From Bacteroidales bacterium (GTDB lineage Bacteria; Bacteroidota; Bacteroidia; Bacteroidales; JAIOZK01), in NCBI GenBank assembly GCA_021740625.1, contig JAIOZK010000010.1:62001-126000 (forward strand): DNA of 64,000 nt, read 5' to 3'. Under the pieces are notes generated by a model. It worked only from the letters and a program-made list of their open reading frames with translations. It was not told the origin of the DNA and did no database searches. The position numbers were made by a program, and so were the translations under genes. How positions within the stretch are numbered: position 1 is the first letter of the stretch; each line of letters opens with the position of its first letter. Below are positions 22,854 through 29,886 of this stretch, in pieces.

Positions 22854-23077
22854 GACTGATTTTTTAGGAGCGTAAGCGAACTAAAAAAAACATAGTCGGA
22901 CTGCGTGCCCGTCTGGGATCCCGAGCTTCCGCGAGCGCTGAAGCTGCTCAGCGGAGGCGCGGTCGAGGGATCTCAAGGGTCATAGCTTGCCTGTCGGCCA
23001 GGTTCCCAGCCCCTTGGGGCGAATCAAATGAATAGTTCAAATTGATACCCCGCAGGCTTGCCTCGGGGTAATTCATT
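22842..23077 (+). repeat. Dispersed ~240-bp structured repeat, copy 1
   Basis: The copy opens with TTAAATCAGTGAGACTG and shares long blocks with the stretch at 38259-38504, including GATCCCGAGCTTCCGCGAG and the hairpin end GATACCCCGC...CGGGGTA. The start lies inside the last codons of the PQQ-propeller gene. The end hairpin TACCCCG/CGGGGTA is near-perfect with an 11-nt loop. No ORF or transposase is present, so it is a non-autonomous intergenic element. Confidence 0.75.
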
Positions 23078-23110
23078 GATTAATAGAATTTTTGCCTGCC
23101 TAAGGATGAT

Positions 23111-23147
23111 AAAACCTGACAGATCGGTGACGCTGTCAGGTTTTTTT
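23111..23147 (+). terminator. Rho-independent terminator of the PQQ-propeller gene
   Basis: AACCTGACAG (ending at 23122) pairs with CTGTCAGGTT (from 23133), followed by a T run. It is a strong hairpin placed after the dispersed repeat, so the repeat would be part of the 3' UTR. Confidence 0.85.
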
Positions 23148-23293
23148 GTATCATAAAAGTTAAGCTTGTCCAAAACACTTACAAATTCTGAATGCTTTCA
23201 AGTTTCTTTGGCTGATAATATCAGTTGCTTGTTTTCCATGAAGATTCCATCTGGTCGATTGCAATATGGAACGGTGAAGTCTTCACTTCCCGG

Positions 23294-24307
23294 CTAGTCC
23301 AACATCCTGTAGTAAATTCCATTCACCGATTTGATAGCACGGTCGGAAAAAAAATCAAATGCCGGGAACAAACGGAATTTGCCACCGTCGGTATCTCCTT
23401 CATCGATCAGCAGTAGTTCTGCCTGATCGTTGCGGTTCATGATCTCGCTGAAGGTGAATACAGCGCGATATCCATCTTCGGCTGAAATGATGAAATATCC
23501 TTTTGCAATGTTTTCGGGCTTTAAAGGAAATTCTTTTCGCAATATGTCTTTTACCATAACACCCTTAAAAGGAGTGGTACTGTGAATGCCTCTGCCTCTT
23601 CCGTAAAAAGTGGTTTCATAAGTTAATTGGCAAAAGTCTTTGGGCAAGGCATCAATCTTCATGACCTTTTTTTCCTGATCCTCCACAATAATACTGGAGG
23701 CAAACATGGGGCTCATGCCCTTTTCAACTTCAAATGCCTTGTTTGCTGAGCGGACTGTGATTTTCACAGGATTGGAAATATTCCTTTCGGTGATAAGATC
23801 TGAGGCCACCACCAGTTTTGTGTTTTCGGGCAAAGGCCAGAGTTCCTCGGTTTTGGAAGGAACAATGCGGGTTACTTGGGTGGCGATCAGAATCTCATCG
23901 TGATGCACAGGATAATAGATCTCCCCCCAGCTTAAAATAGCTTTTTCACCTTCCATATTTTCAATTTCCACATACAGGTCGATGATGGGGTTGAATTTGT
24001 TTTTATTCTTTTTATCCAGAATAAAAAGGTTTAGAATGTCATAAAGTGAAACACCATCATAACGGTATGCACCAATGAATTGATTGTCATTTTTCGTAAG
24101 CATGGCTTCTTTTACGATAACTGAATGAGCTGGGAAGTCTGCAAGATCAATCATTCCGGGATTTTCTATTTCACCGCTAATTTCTATGGTTCGCGGACCA
24201 AAAAGATAATAGGGTTCTGCATCATCATAAAAATCATTGCTTTGATCCTGTCCGTATGACATTACAAACAGGGTCATGGCCATCAATAATAAAGTTGTTT
24301 TTTTCAT
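23294..24307 (-). CDS. Exported sulfite-oxidase-fold (Oxidored_molyb-like) protein, probably without cofactor ligand
   Basis: The protein has 337 residues with a signal peptide (MKKTTLLLMAMTLFVMSYGQ). Two copies of a sulfite-oxidase-like fold element can be seen: FIGAYRYDGVSLYDILNLF (about 75-95) and GIHSTTPFKGVMVKDILRKE (about 240-260), each after a beta segment. In sulfite oxidases a conserved Cys binds the molybdenum. Here only one Cys exists (PKDFCQLTYE) and it is not in that context, so a bound molybdopterin looks unlikely. It may bind another ligand or act as a chaperone. The neighbouring tungstate genes make a metal-related role possible but unproven. Confidence 0.65.
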   Translation of the reverse strand: MKKTTLLLMAMTLFVMSYGQDQSNDFYDDAEPYYLFGPRTIEISGEIENPGMIDLADFPAHSVIVKEAMLTKNDNQFIGAYRYDGVSLYDILNLFILDKKNKNKFNPIIDLYVEIENMEGEKAILSWGEIYYPVHHDEILIATQVTRIVPSKTEELWPLPENTKLVVASDLITERNISNPVKITVRSANKAFEVEKGMSPMFASSIIVEDQEKKVMKIDALPKDFCQLTYETTFYGRGRGIHSTTPFKGVMVKDILRKEFPLKPENIAKGYFIISAEDGYRAVFTFSEIMNRNDQAELLLIDEGDTDGGKFRLFPAFDFFSDRAIKSVNGIYYRMLD

Positions 24308-24653
24308 AATTTTTGATTGATTAATTTTTTTATTCGTTTTATAAATTTATTGATCATTCCAGATCATAAGGCAATACATTCCGCTTTCAATCATTGCTTA
24401 TACTGATTTTTGCTATAAAAAAGTATCGTATTTAACAAGAAGCAGTTGCTTGCAGACTTTTTAGATATTTATTACTGCTCTCACTGATTGGTGCAAAGAT
24501 ATGATTTTGCCAAAACAACATTCTTCTATCATCCTGGCAAGTTGGCAACATTGTAGCTGTTTCCACAGCTATCCATGTTGTTCGTTTCATCTATGCCCTA
24601 CGATGTAATGCATTTTTTTTGCATATCCAGGTATAAACTTACATTCAATTTAC
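24308..24653. other. AT-rich intergenic stretch without recognised gene
   Basis: No credible ORF or RNA gene is seen. A minus-strand TATCTTTG at 24494-24501 could be a -7 element, but it is about 190 nt from the gene to the left and lacks a -33 match. Confidence 0.5.
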
Positions 24654-24661
24654 TAAATTTG
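24654..24661 (+). promoter_or_regulatory. Putative -7 element reading into the tRNA-like array
   Basis: TAAATTTG matches TAnnTTTG and would start a transcript near 24668, only about 5 nt before the first tRNA-like unit. The real tRNA-Gly(CCC) might therefore be made as part of a long precursor. No -33 match is present. Confidence 0.4.
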
Positions 24662-24672
24662 CTATCGTTATT

Positions 24673-24983
24673 GCGAATTAGCTCAGCAGGTAGTCCGCCA
24701 GCCGGCGGATTGCAAGCTGAGGTTAGCAGTATAAGAAATTAGTAATAAAGCGGAAGTAGCTCATTAGGTAGTCCGCCAGCCGGCGGATCGCAAGCTGAGG
24801 TTAGCAGTATAAGAAATTAGAAATAAAGGGGAATTAGCTCAGAAAGTAGTCCGCCAGCCGGCGGATCGCAAGCTGAGGTTAGCAGTATAAGAAATTAGAA
24901 ATGAAGGGGAATTAGCTCAGTAGGTAGTCCGCCAGCCGGCGGATCGCAAGCTGAGGTTAGCAGTATAAGAAATTAGTAATAAA
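24673..24983 (+). repeat. Tandem array of four 77-78-bp tRNA-derived pseudo-units
   Basis: The units start at 24673, 24750, 24828 and 24906 (lengths 77, 78, 78, 78), and the real tRNA-Gly begins exactly one unit later. Each has the tRNA 5' part (acceptor strand, D arm to GGTAG), then the palindrome TCCGCCAGCCGGCGGA in place of the end of the D arm and 5' half of the anticodon arm. It then keeps CAAGCTGAGG of the anticodon arm and replaces the T arm and 3' acceptor with AT-rich sequence (TTAGCAGTATAAGAAATTAG). CTCAG of the D arm could pair with CTGAG downstream around the palindrome. The units cannot form functional tRNAs. Confidence 0.9.
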
Positions 24984-25056
24984 GCGGAAGTAGCTCAGTA
25001 GGTAGAGCATCAGCTTCCCAAGCTGAGGGTCGCGGGTTCGAGTCCCGTTTTCCGCT
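24984..25056 (+). tRNA. tRNA-Gly(CCC)
   Basis: An intact 73-nt cloverleaf. Acceptor GCGGAAG/TTTCCGC has one wobble, the D stem is GCTC/GAGC, the anticodon stem TCAGC/GCTGA with loop TTCCCAA gives anticodon CCC, and the T arm is GCGGG-TTCGAGT-CCCGT. It is followed by a T run (CTCTTTTTT) and lies directly after the tRNA-derived array. Confidence 0.97.
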
Positions 25057-25061
25057 CTTTT

Positions 25062-25163
25062 TTAAACGCAGCGAACGCAAAGAAAAGTAATAGCTGCAAG
25101 GACCTGACAGTCAGTTTTCTTTTCTTTGCGTTCCTTGCATGACCTTACGAAGGTTACGTTTAA
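25062..25163. repeat. 102-bp nested fold-back element (copy A)
   Basis: The outer arms TTAAACG (25062-25068) and CGTTTAA (25157-25163) enclose AACGCAAAGAAAAG (25074-25087), which is exactly inverted at 25119-25132. A further pair is GCAAGGA/TCCTTGC. A similar element of the same length occurs at 51211-51312, with shared CGCAAAGA blocks. Confidence 0.65.
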
Positions 25164-25190
25164 GAACCCCTATTAAACAAGTTCTTCACT

Positions 25191-26750
25191 TTAATCATCA
25201 AAAACATCAAATTTGATCCCCTGTGCCAGGGGCAATTCCATACCGTAATTGATGGTATTGGTTTGCCTCCGCATATATGCTTTCCATGCATCCGAACCGG
25301 ATTCACGGCCACCGCCAGTCTCTTTCTCTCCTCCGAATGCACCACCAATCTCTGCACCGTTCGTAGCAATGTTCACATTGGCAATGCCGCAATCCGATCC
25401 TTCGTGGGAAAGGAATTTCTCGGTTTCGTGTATATTCTTTGAGAAAATGGCTGAGGACAATCCCTGCGGAACAGCATTGTGCATCTCAATGGCATCTTCA
25501 ATATTTTTGTACCGGATCAGGTACAGGATTGGGGCAAAGGTTTCTTCCTGCACGATGGGGTAGTGGTTTTCCACTTCTGCTATGCAGGGTTGTACATAAC
25601 ATCCCGATTCAAATTTCTCTCCTTCGTACACTTTGCCTCCGTAAATGATTTTTCCACCCTGATCCCTGATTGCTTGCTGCGCATCTTTGAAAGCATCAAC
25701 AGCTTTTTTATCGATTAGTGGTCCTACTACCGTGTTTTCATCCAATGGATGGCCGACCCGGATTTGTTCATAGGCCTTCATGAGCTTGTCTTTGAAGAGA
25801 TCATACATGCAATCGTGGATGAGTAAGCGTCTGGTGGAAGTACAGCGTTGTCCGGCCGTGGCAATGGCCCCGAACATGCTGGCTCGCAGCGCCATTTCCT
25901 TGTTGCCGTATTGAGAGATGATGATGGCATTGTTGCCACCCAGTTCCAGGATGGTTTTACCAAGCCTTTCTCCAACGATCTTTGCAACCCTTTTTCCAAC
26001 GGGTATGGAGCCTGTGACCGAAACCAGCGGTATTCTTTTATCTGCCAGAAAATCATCCCCGACATATTTGGAGCTAGCAGCAATTAGGTTTACCGTGCCC
26101 TCCGGTACATTGTTCTCTTTCAATACCTTTTGAATGATGTTATGCACTGCAATTGAGCATAACATCACCTTCGAAGAAGGTTTCCACAATACAACATTGC
26201 CGGCTATAAGTGCAATCAGTGCATTCCATGACCATACAGCAGTCGGGAAGTTAAAAGCTGTGATTACGCCTACGATTCCCAGCGGATGGTACTGATCATA
26301 CATCCTGTGATTCTTCCTTTCGGAATGCATGGTAAAACCGTAAAGCTGACGCGACTGTCCCACTGCAAAGTCGGCGATATCAATCATTTCCTGCACTTCA
26401 CCCAGGCCTTCCTGGTAGATTTTCCCCATTTCGTAACTGAGCAGTTTGCCGAGAGGCTCTTTGTATTTTCTCAGTTCGTTACCGATCTGTCTGACGATTT
26501 CTCCTCTTTTGGGTGCAGGGATCATTCGCCAAATTTTAAATGCCTCCTGGGCCCTGGCAATGATCTTTTCGTAATCATCCAAGGTGCCCTGTTTTATCTT
26601 TCCGATCAGTTGACCATCAGCAGGGGAGTGGCTTTCGATGTTATCCCCCTGGGTGTCGAACCATTCGGTACCTGTGGTTGCCCCGGGATTTACCTCTTTA
26701 ATCCCGAGCATTTTCAATGCTTCTTGTATATTATATTTGTCTTTTCTCAT
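25191..26750 (-). CDS. Aldehyde dehydrogenase, ALDH7 (aminoadipate-semialdehyde dehydrogenase-like)
   Basis: This 519-residue NAD(P)-dependent dehydrogenase has the catalytic Cys in [16 protein letters not shown], where ALDH7A1 has GTAGQRCTTARRL. The cofactor-binding and general-base regions are [19 protein letters not shown] and [17 protein letters not shown]7 enzymes oxidise alpha-aminoadipic semialdehyde and related omega-semialdehydes in lysine catabolism. Here the gene follows wtpA with a 9-nt gap, so it may be cotranscribed with the tungstate-binding protein. The physiological substrate in that setting is not clear. Confidence 0.9.
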   Translation of the reverse strand: MRKDKYNIQEALKMLGIKEVNPGATTGTEWFDTQGDNIESHSPADGQLIGKIKQGTLDDYEKIIARAQEAFKIWRMIPAPKRGEIVRQIGNELRKYKEPLGKLLSYEMGKIYQEGLGEVQEMIDIADFAVGQSRQLYGFTMHSERKNHRMYDQYHPLGIVGVITAFNFPTAVWSWNALIALIAGNVVLWKPSSKVMLCSIAVHNIIQKVLKENNVPEGTVNLIAASSKYVGDDFLADKRIPLVSVTGSIPVGKRVAKIVGERLGKTILELGGNNAIIISQYGNKEMALRASMFGAIATAGQRCTSTRRLLIHDCMYDLFKDKLMKAYEQIRVGHPLDENTVVGPLIDKKAVDAFKDAQQAIRDQGGKIIYGGKVYEGEKFESGCYVQPCIAEVENHYPIVQEETFAPILYLIRYKNIEDAIEMHNAVPQGLSSAIFSKNIHETEKFLSHEGSDCGIANVNIATNGAEIGGAFGGEKETGGGRESGSDAWKAYMRRQTNTINYGMELPLAQGIKFDVFDD

Positions 26751-26759
26751 AATGATTAA

Positions 26760-27743
26760 TTATTTGTTGTTTGCAAATTTCCTGAGTTCATCTGGTAATT
26801 TGTTATAAGTTTTGGTGTAAGCGGGTATCACAGAGGGTTGCCCGTTCATTTCCATGATTTTCATTCCTGAGTTTTGAGAAAGAAGGTATTCAAGGAATTT
26901 CATGGCTGTTTTTTTATTGGGTGCAGCCCTGCAGATGGTCACTCCGTAAACCATGGGCTCTCCTTTTTGTGTGATAACACTCCCGGGTTTGTTTCCATGT
27001 ATTTCAACTTCAGCCGTCTGGTAAAAAGAAGTCAATTCGGGTTTCTTCAGGTTGATAGAATCTGGCAAGGAAACATACTTTAATTGGTGTTGCTGGGCAA
27101 CCGAACGATAAATGAACATGTAATCGATTGAGCCGGTTTGGAGCAGTGCAATCAAATCTGTTTCCTTTGGGCGTATATATTCGTTGTCTTTGGCCAATAA
27201 TTTTGCTTTCAATTCCGGGAGATCATAATAATCTGAAGCAAGATCAGCCAGCAGCACAGTGCGGTAACCGCAAGGGTCGGAGTTTGGGTCGGAGCGGCCG
27301 TAGATAACATCCTCTTTGTTTAAAATCTTATACCAGTTTTGCTCGTGGATCTGATCGCTGTATCTCGAATGATTCTCATAAGCGATTACCATTTCATTGG
27401 AAGCAAACTTTATTGCCCAGTCGGTATATTCCGGGATTAGCAATTTGTTAATTACCTGATAATCGGCGGAGGCCATGATATCACAAGGCTTATTCAGCTC
27501 TGTGATTTTCCTGGCACAAGCTACACTGCCTGCTGCTTCACGTAAAATGTTCACATGCGGGTGGATTGATTGGAAGGAATCAGCAATTTGCTGAAAAGGA
27601 ACCGACAGACTGCCAGCATGAAAAATGATCAGGTCACCGGAAATTTTGCCTGGTGTATGTTCCTGCCGGGAATCGTTGTTGCGGCAGGATGCTGTGATCA
27701 CCGTTACCAGAAGCAATATGATTTGAAAGCTGCGGTTTCTCAA
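26760..27743 (-). CDS. wtpA: Tungstate/molybdate-binding lipoprotein
   Basis: This 327-residue extracellular solute-binding protein has a lipobox ending at Cys20 (VTVITASC), so it is anchored to the outer face of the inner membrane. WtpA features are IFHAGSLSVPFQQI near the mature N terminus, DIMASADYQVINKL, and YGRSDPNSDPCGYRTV, the oxyanion-site motif region of the family. It would capture WO4 2- or MoO4 2- and hand it to WtpBC. Its membrane partners are not adjacent but about 6-8 kb downstream on the same strand. It starts 6 nt after the ModE-like gene stop. Confidence 0.88.
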   Translation of the reverse strand: MRNRSFQIILLLVTVITASCRNNDSRQEHTPGKISGDLIIFHAGSLSVPFQQIADSFQSIHPHVNILREAAGSVACARKITELNKPCDIMASADYQVINKLLIPEYTDWAIKFASNEMVIAYENHSRYSDQIHEQNWYKILNKEDVIYGRSDPNSDPCGYRTVLLADLASDYYDLPELKAKLLAKDNEYIRPKETDLIALLQTGSIDYMFIYRSVAQQHQLKYVSLPDSINLKKPELTSFYQTAEVEIHGNKPGSVITQKGEPMVYGVTICRAAPNKKTAMKFLEYLLSQNSGMKIMEMNGQPSVIPAYTKTYNKLPDELRKFANNK

Positions 27744-27749
27744 TTTCTT

Positions 27750-28136
27750 TTAGTTGTTTTCTCTAATTTTACGCTGAAATTCCCGGAAAGCCTCTTCCAC
27801 CGAGTCATCGAACTTTTCCTGAAGGGCTTCGTAAGCTTCGATGAGTTTTTCACCTTTGGCGGTGAGAACAGTTGTGCCGCCGTCCTTTCCACCACGCTGC
27901 TTTGTGATGACCTGGTATCCAAGATGTTCTTCAGCAATTTTCAGGTCTCCCCAGGCTTTGCGATAGCTTATTCCAGCTTCTTCAACAGCGGCCTTTAGAG
28001 ATCCTTTTTCTTTGATGAGTTTTAACAATTTATATTTATCATCATCTATGATACCTTGCCCGGTAATTGTGGAAAGCCAGACTTTATAATTGAAAAGGTA
28101 ATTTTTATATCTGGAACCGTCTTTTTTCTTTTTCAT
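27750..28136 (-). CDS. ModE N-terminal-like winged-helix regulator, without oxyanion-binding domain
   Basis: The protein has 128 residues. The N-terminal winged helix shows the ModE/LysR-like pattern KLLKLIKEKGSLKAAVEEAG, then ISYRKAWGDLKIAEEHLGYQ and GGKDGGTTVLTAKGEKLI. E. coli ModE carries a C-terminal di-mop domain that binds molybdate (total 262 aa); it is absent here. The protein may bind DNA alone and sense metal in another way. It is the first gene of the ModE-wtpA-ALDH series, suggesting autoregulation of tungstate uptake. Confidence 0.85.
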   Translation of the reverse strand: MKKKKDGSRYKNYLFNYKVWLSTITGQGIIDDDKYKLLKLIKEKGSLKAAVEEAGISYRKAWGDLKIAEEHLGYQVITKQRGGKDGGTTVLTAKGEKLIEAYEALQEKFDDSVEEAFREFQRKIRENN

Positions 28137-28171
28137 AATTCAAGATCCGATATGTTTGGTATAACACAACG

Positions 28172-28179
28172 CAAAAGTA
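28172..28179 (-). promoter_or_regulatory. Putative -7 element of the ModE-wtpA-ALDH operon
   Basis: The minus strand reads TACTTTTG, 35 nt before the ModE-like ATG. Just downstream of it lies CCGATATG (28147-28154), the same 8-mer that forms one end of the dyad upstream of the aldehyde oxidoreductase gene. Confidence 0.4.
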
Positions 28180-28304
28180 TAAGATAAATTTGTCATGATA
28201 AAGAATCTTCTCATGTGGTATTATTTTGTAAACAAATTACTTTGTTGATATGTTAAATTTACCTTAATACTAAAATCGCTAGATATAGACATAAATAGAT
28301 TTAT

Positions 28305-28312
28305 TATATTTG
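28305..28312 (+). promoter_or_regulatory. Putative -7 element of the NiSOD gene
   Basis: TATATTTG lies 41 nt before the sodN ATG. No clear -33 TTTG is present. An A-rich stretch (AAAATTAAAAAAAGAATAAG) precedes the start codon, as is usual for Bacteroidota genes without Shine-Dalgarno sites. Confidence 0.4.
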
Positions 28313-28353
28313 TAGCAATCAACCAGATATAAAAATTAAAAAAAGAATAAGAA

Positions 28354-28860
28354 ATGAAGAACATCAGTAAATTTTTAGTTACAGCATTGATTCTTTTTGC
28401 ATTTGCGAACAAGGGTTATTCACATTGTGAGATTCCCTGTGGGATTTATCATGATGAATTGAGGATAGAAATGCTGAAAGAGCACATTCAAACCATCGAG
28501 AAGTCAATGAAGCAGATCGCAGAACTGCAAAGCGCAGAAAACATCAATTACAACCAGCTCGTTCGCTGGATCGATAACAAGGAGTTGCATGCCAACAAGA
28601 TGCAGGAAATTGTATACCAGTATTTCATGAATCAGCGGATCAAACCGGTTGAACCAACAGAAGGTGAAAAATATGAAAAGTACATCAAGCAGATCACCCT
28701 GGCACACGAACTGCTGGTTTATTCAATGAAAGCCAAGCAATCCATCGATCTGGATGTAATTGATAAGCTAAGCGAAACCCTGAAAGCATTCGAGGATGCG
28801 TACTTTGAAGATAAGGATCACAGGCATAAGGTGGGGGATGATAAAGAACATAAGCATTAA
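28354..28860 (+). CDS. sodN: Exported nickel superoxide dismutase
   Basis: The protein has 168 residues. The signal peptide (MKNISKFLVTALILFAFANKGYS) would be cut after Ser23, making His24 the new N terminus. The mature N terminus then reads HCEIPCGIYHDEL, the nickel hook of NiSOD: His1, Cys2 and Cys6 (H24, C25, C29) bind Ni, and Tyr9 (Y32) is kept. The rest is helical, consistent with the NiSOD four-helix bundle. The mature protein is about 145 residues against 117 in Streptomyces, and the extra C-terminal tail is His-rich (DKDHRHKVGDDKEHKH). No SodX protease gene is nearby, so signal peptidase may do the N-terminal processing. It would dismutate superoxide outside the cytoplasm. Confidence 0.93.
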   Translation: MKNISKFLVTALILFAFANKGYSHCEIPCGIYHDELRIEMLKEHIQTIEKSMKQIAELQSAENINYNQLVRWIDNKELHANKMQEIVYQYFMNQRIKPVEPTEGEKYEKYIKQITLAHELLVYSMKAKQSIDLDVIDKLSETLKAFEDAYFEDKDHRHKVGDDKEHKH

Positions 28861-28880
28861 TGAAATGATAATTAATAATT

Positions 28881-28907
28881 GGCGGCTCCTCAAGGGCTGC
28901 CTTTTTT
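28881..28907 (+). terminator. Rho-independent terminator of sodN
   Basis: GGCGGCTC (28881-28888) pairs with GGGCTGCC (28894-28901) with two G-U pairs and a 5-nt loop, followed by six T. Confidence 0.75.
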
Positions 28908-28999
28908 ATTGAACCGAACACAAGATTATTCTCATAAAAAAAAGTAGCTGGGGCTAAGATAAAAAGCCTTTTATAAGGTTTATTGCTTTATCTTTGGTT

Positions 29000-29800
29000 A
29001 TGTTTCAAGATGTAAATTATTATTTGCCGGGTACTGATCTTAATTGGCTTATCACCCAGTATGAAACCATTCAGTTTGAAGGTAAGATGATACTCACTGA
29101 TCGCTTTGTTCCCCGTGTTGATATTGCGTTCGTGTTTCATTTCAAAGATACCCCCACTATACTGGAACCAAAGCAAACAAAACTGCCCTTGTTTTTTCTT
29201 GCACCTGTCTTGTCCAATTCCCTGAAATTGGAAATTAATGGAAAGCTGGATACATTGATCATTGCTTGTTCTCCTTCTGTGTTGTCAAGAATTTTGAAAA
29301 TTGATCTGTCTCCTGCTGATCGTTTAAATATCCAATTAGATTATGATAGGTTTTATCCCCTGTGGAACAAGATGAGAAAATTTAAATCCACAGAAAAGAG
29401 AATCGATTGTTTCTCAGAATACATAAATAGCTGCCATGATCATCCATACTGCCCAGATATCATAGATATTGCGTTCAGGGAAATTGTTAAAGATTGTATT
29501 TCAATGCCACTGTCTGAAACCCTTAAAAATATTAACATGGATGAGAGAACATTGCAACGCTGTTTTTTAAAACGGATAGGTGTGAGTCCAAAAATATTAG
29601 CACGGATTGCGAGGGTGAATTATCTGTGGGAATTAATAAGCAGGCAGAAAGCAACAACATACCAGGATTTGGTGTTTATTGGTAATTATTTTGACCAGAC
29701 ACATTTTATTAAAGACTTTAAAAAACTTGTTGGAGAAACCCCTTCTCACTTTTTCAAACGCAATCTTAAGATTGTTAAAATGATCTCTGGCAGGCAATAA
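29000..29800 (+). CDS. AraC-family transcriptional regulator
   Basis: The protein has 266 residues, with ATG at 29000-29002 chosen over an upstream TTG. The C-terminal AraC DNA-binding domain shows the first helix-turn-helix at MDERTLQRCFLKRIGVSPKI. The second is at QDLVFIGNYFDQTHFIKDFK, ending in VGETPSHFFKRN. The N-terminal half (about 1-150) is a beta-rich sensing domain, perhaps of the DUF6597 kind, with an unknown ligand. The gene is 86 nt upstream of the OmpA-containing secreted-protein cluster in the same direction and is a candidate regulator of it. Confidence 0.85.
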   Translation: MFQDVNYYLPGTDLNWLITQYETIQFEGKMILTDRFVPRVDIAFVFHFKDTPTILEPKQTKLPLFFLAPVLSNSLKLEINGKLDTLIIACSPSVLSRILKIDLSPADRLNIQLDYDRFYPLWNKMRKFKSTEKRIDCFSEYINSCHDHPYCPDIIDIAFREIVKDCISMPLSETLKNINMDERTLQRCFLKRIGVSPKILARIARVNYLWELISRQKATTYQDLVFIGNYFDQTHFIKDFKKLVGETPSHFFKRNLKIVKMISGRQ

Positions 29801-29886
29801 TTGGGGACATAATTTTGTCGCTTTTTTACTATTTTTTGAAAATTTCCGGCTTTACTTTTAGCAAATATTTAATACGGTAAAATAAT

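Noticed and set aside
22842-23077. Insertion sequence
   Set aside because: No transposase frame and no clear target duplication; it is too short for an autonomous element.
24673-24983. CRISPR array
   Set aside because: Regular 78-bp spacing with near-identical sequence over the whole unit and no unique spacers. The units are tRNA-derived and there are no cas genes.
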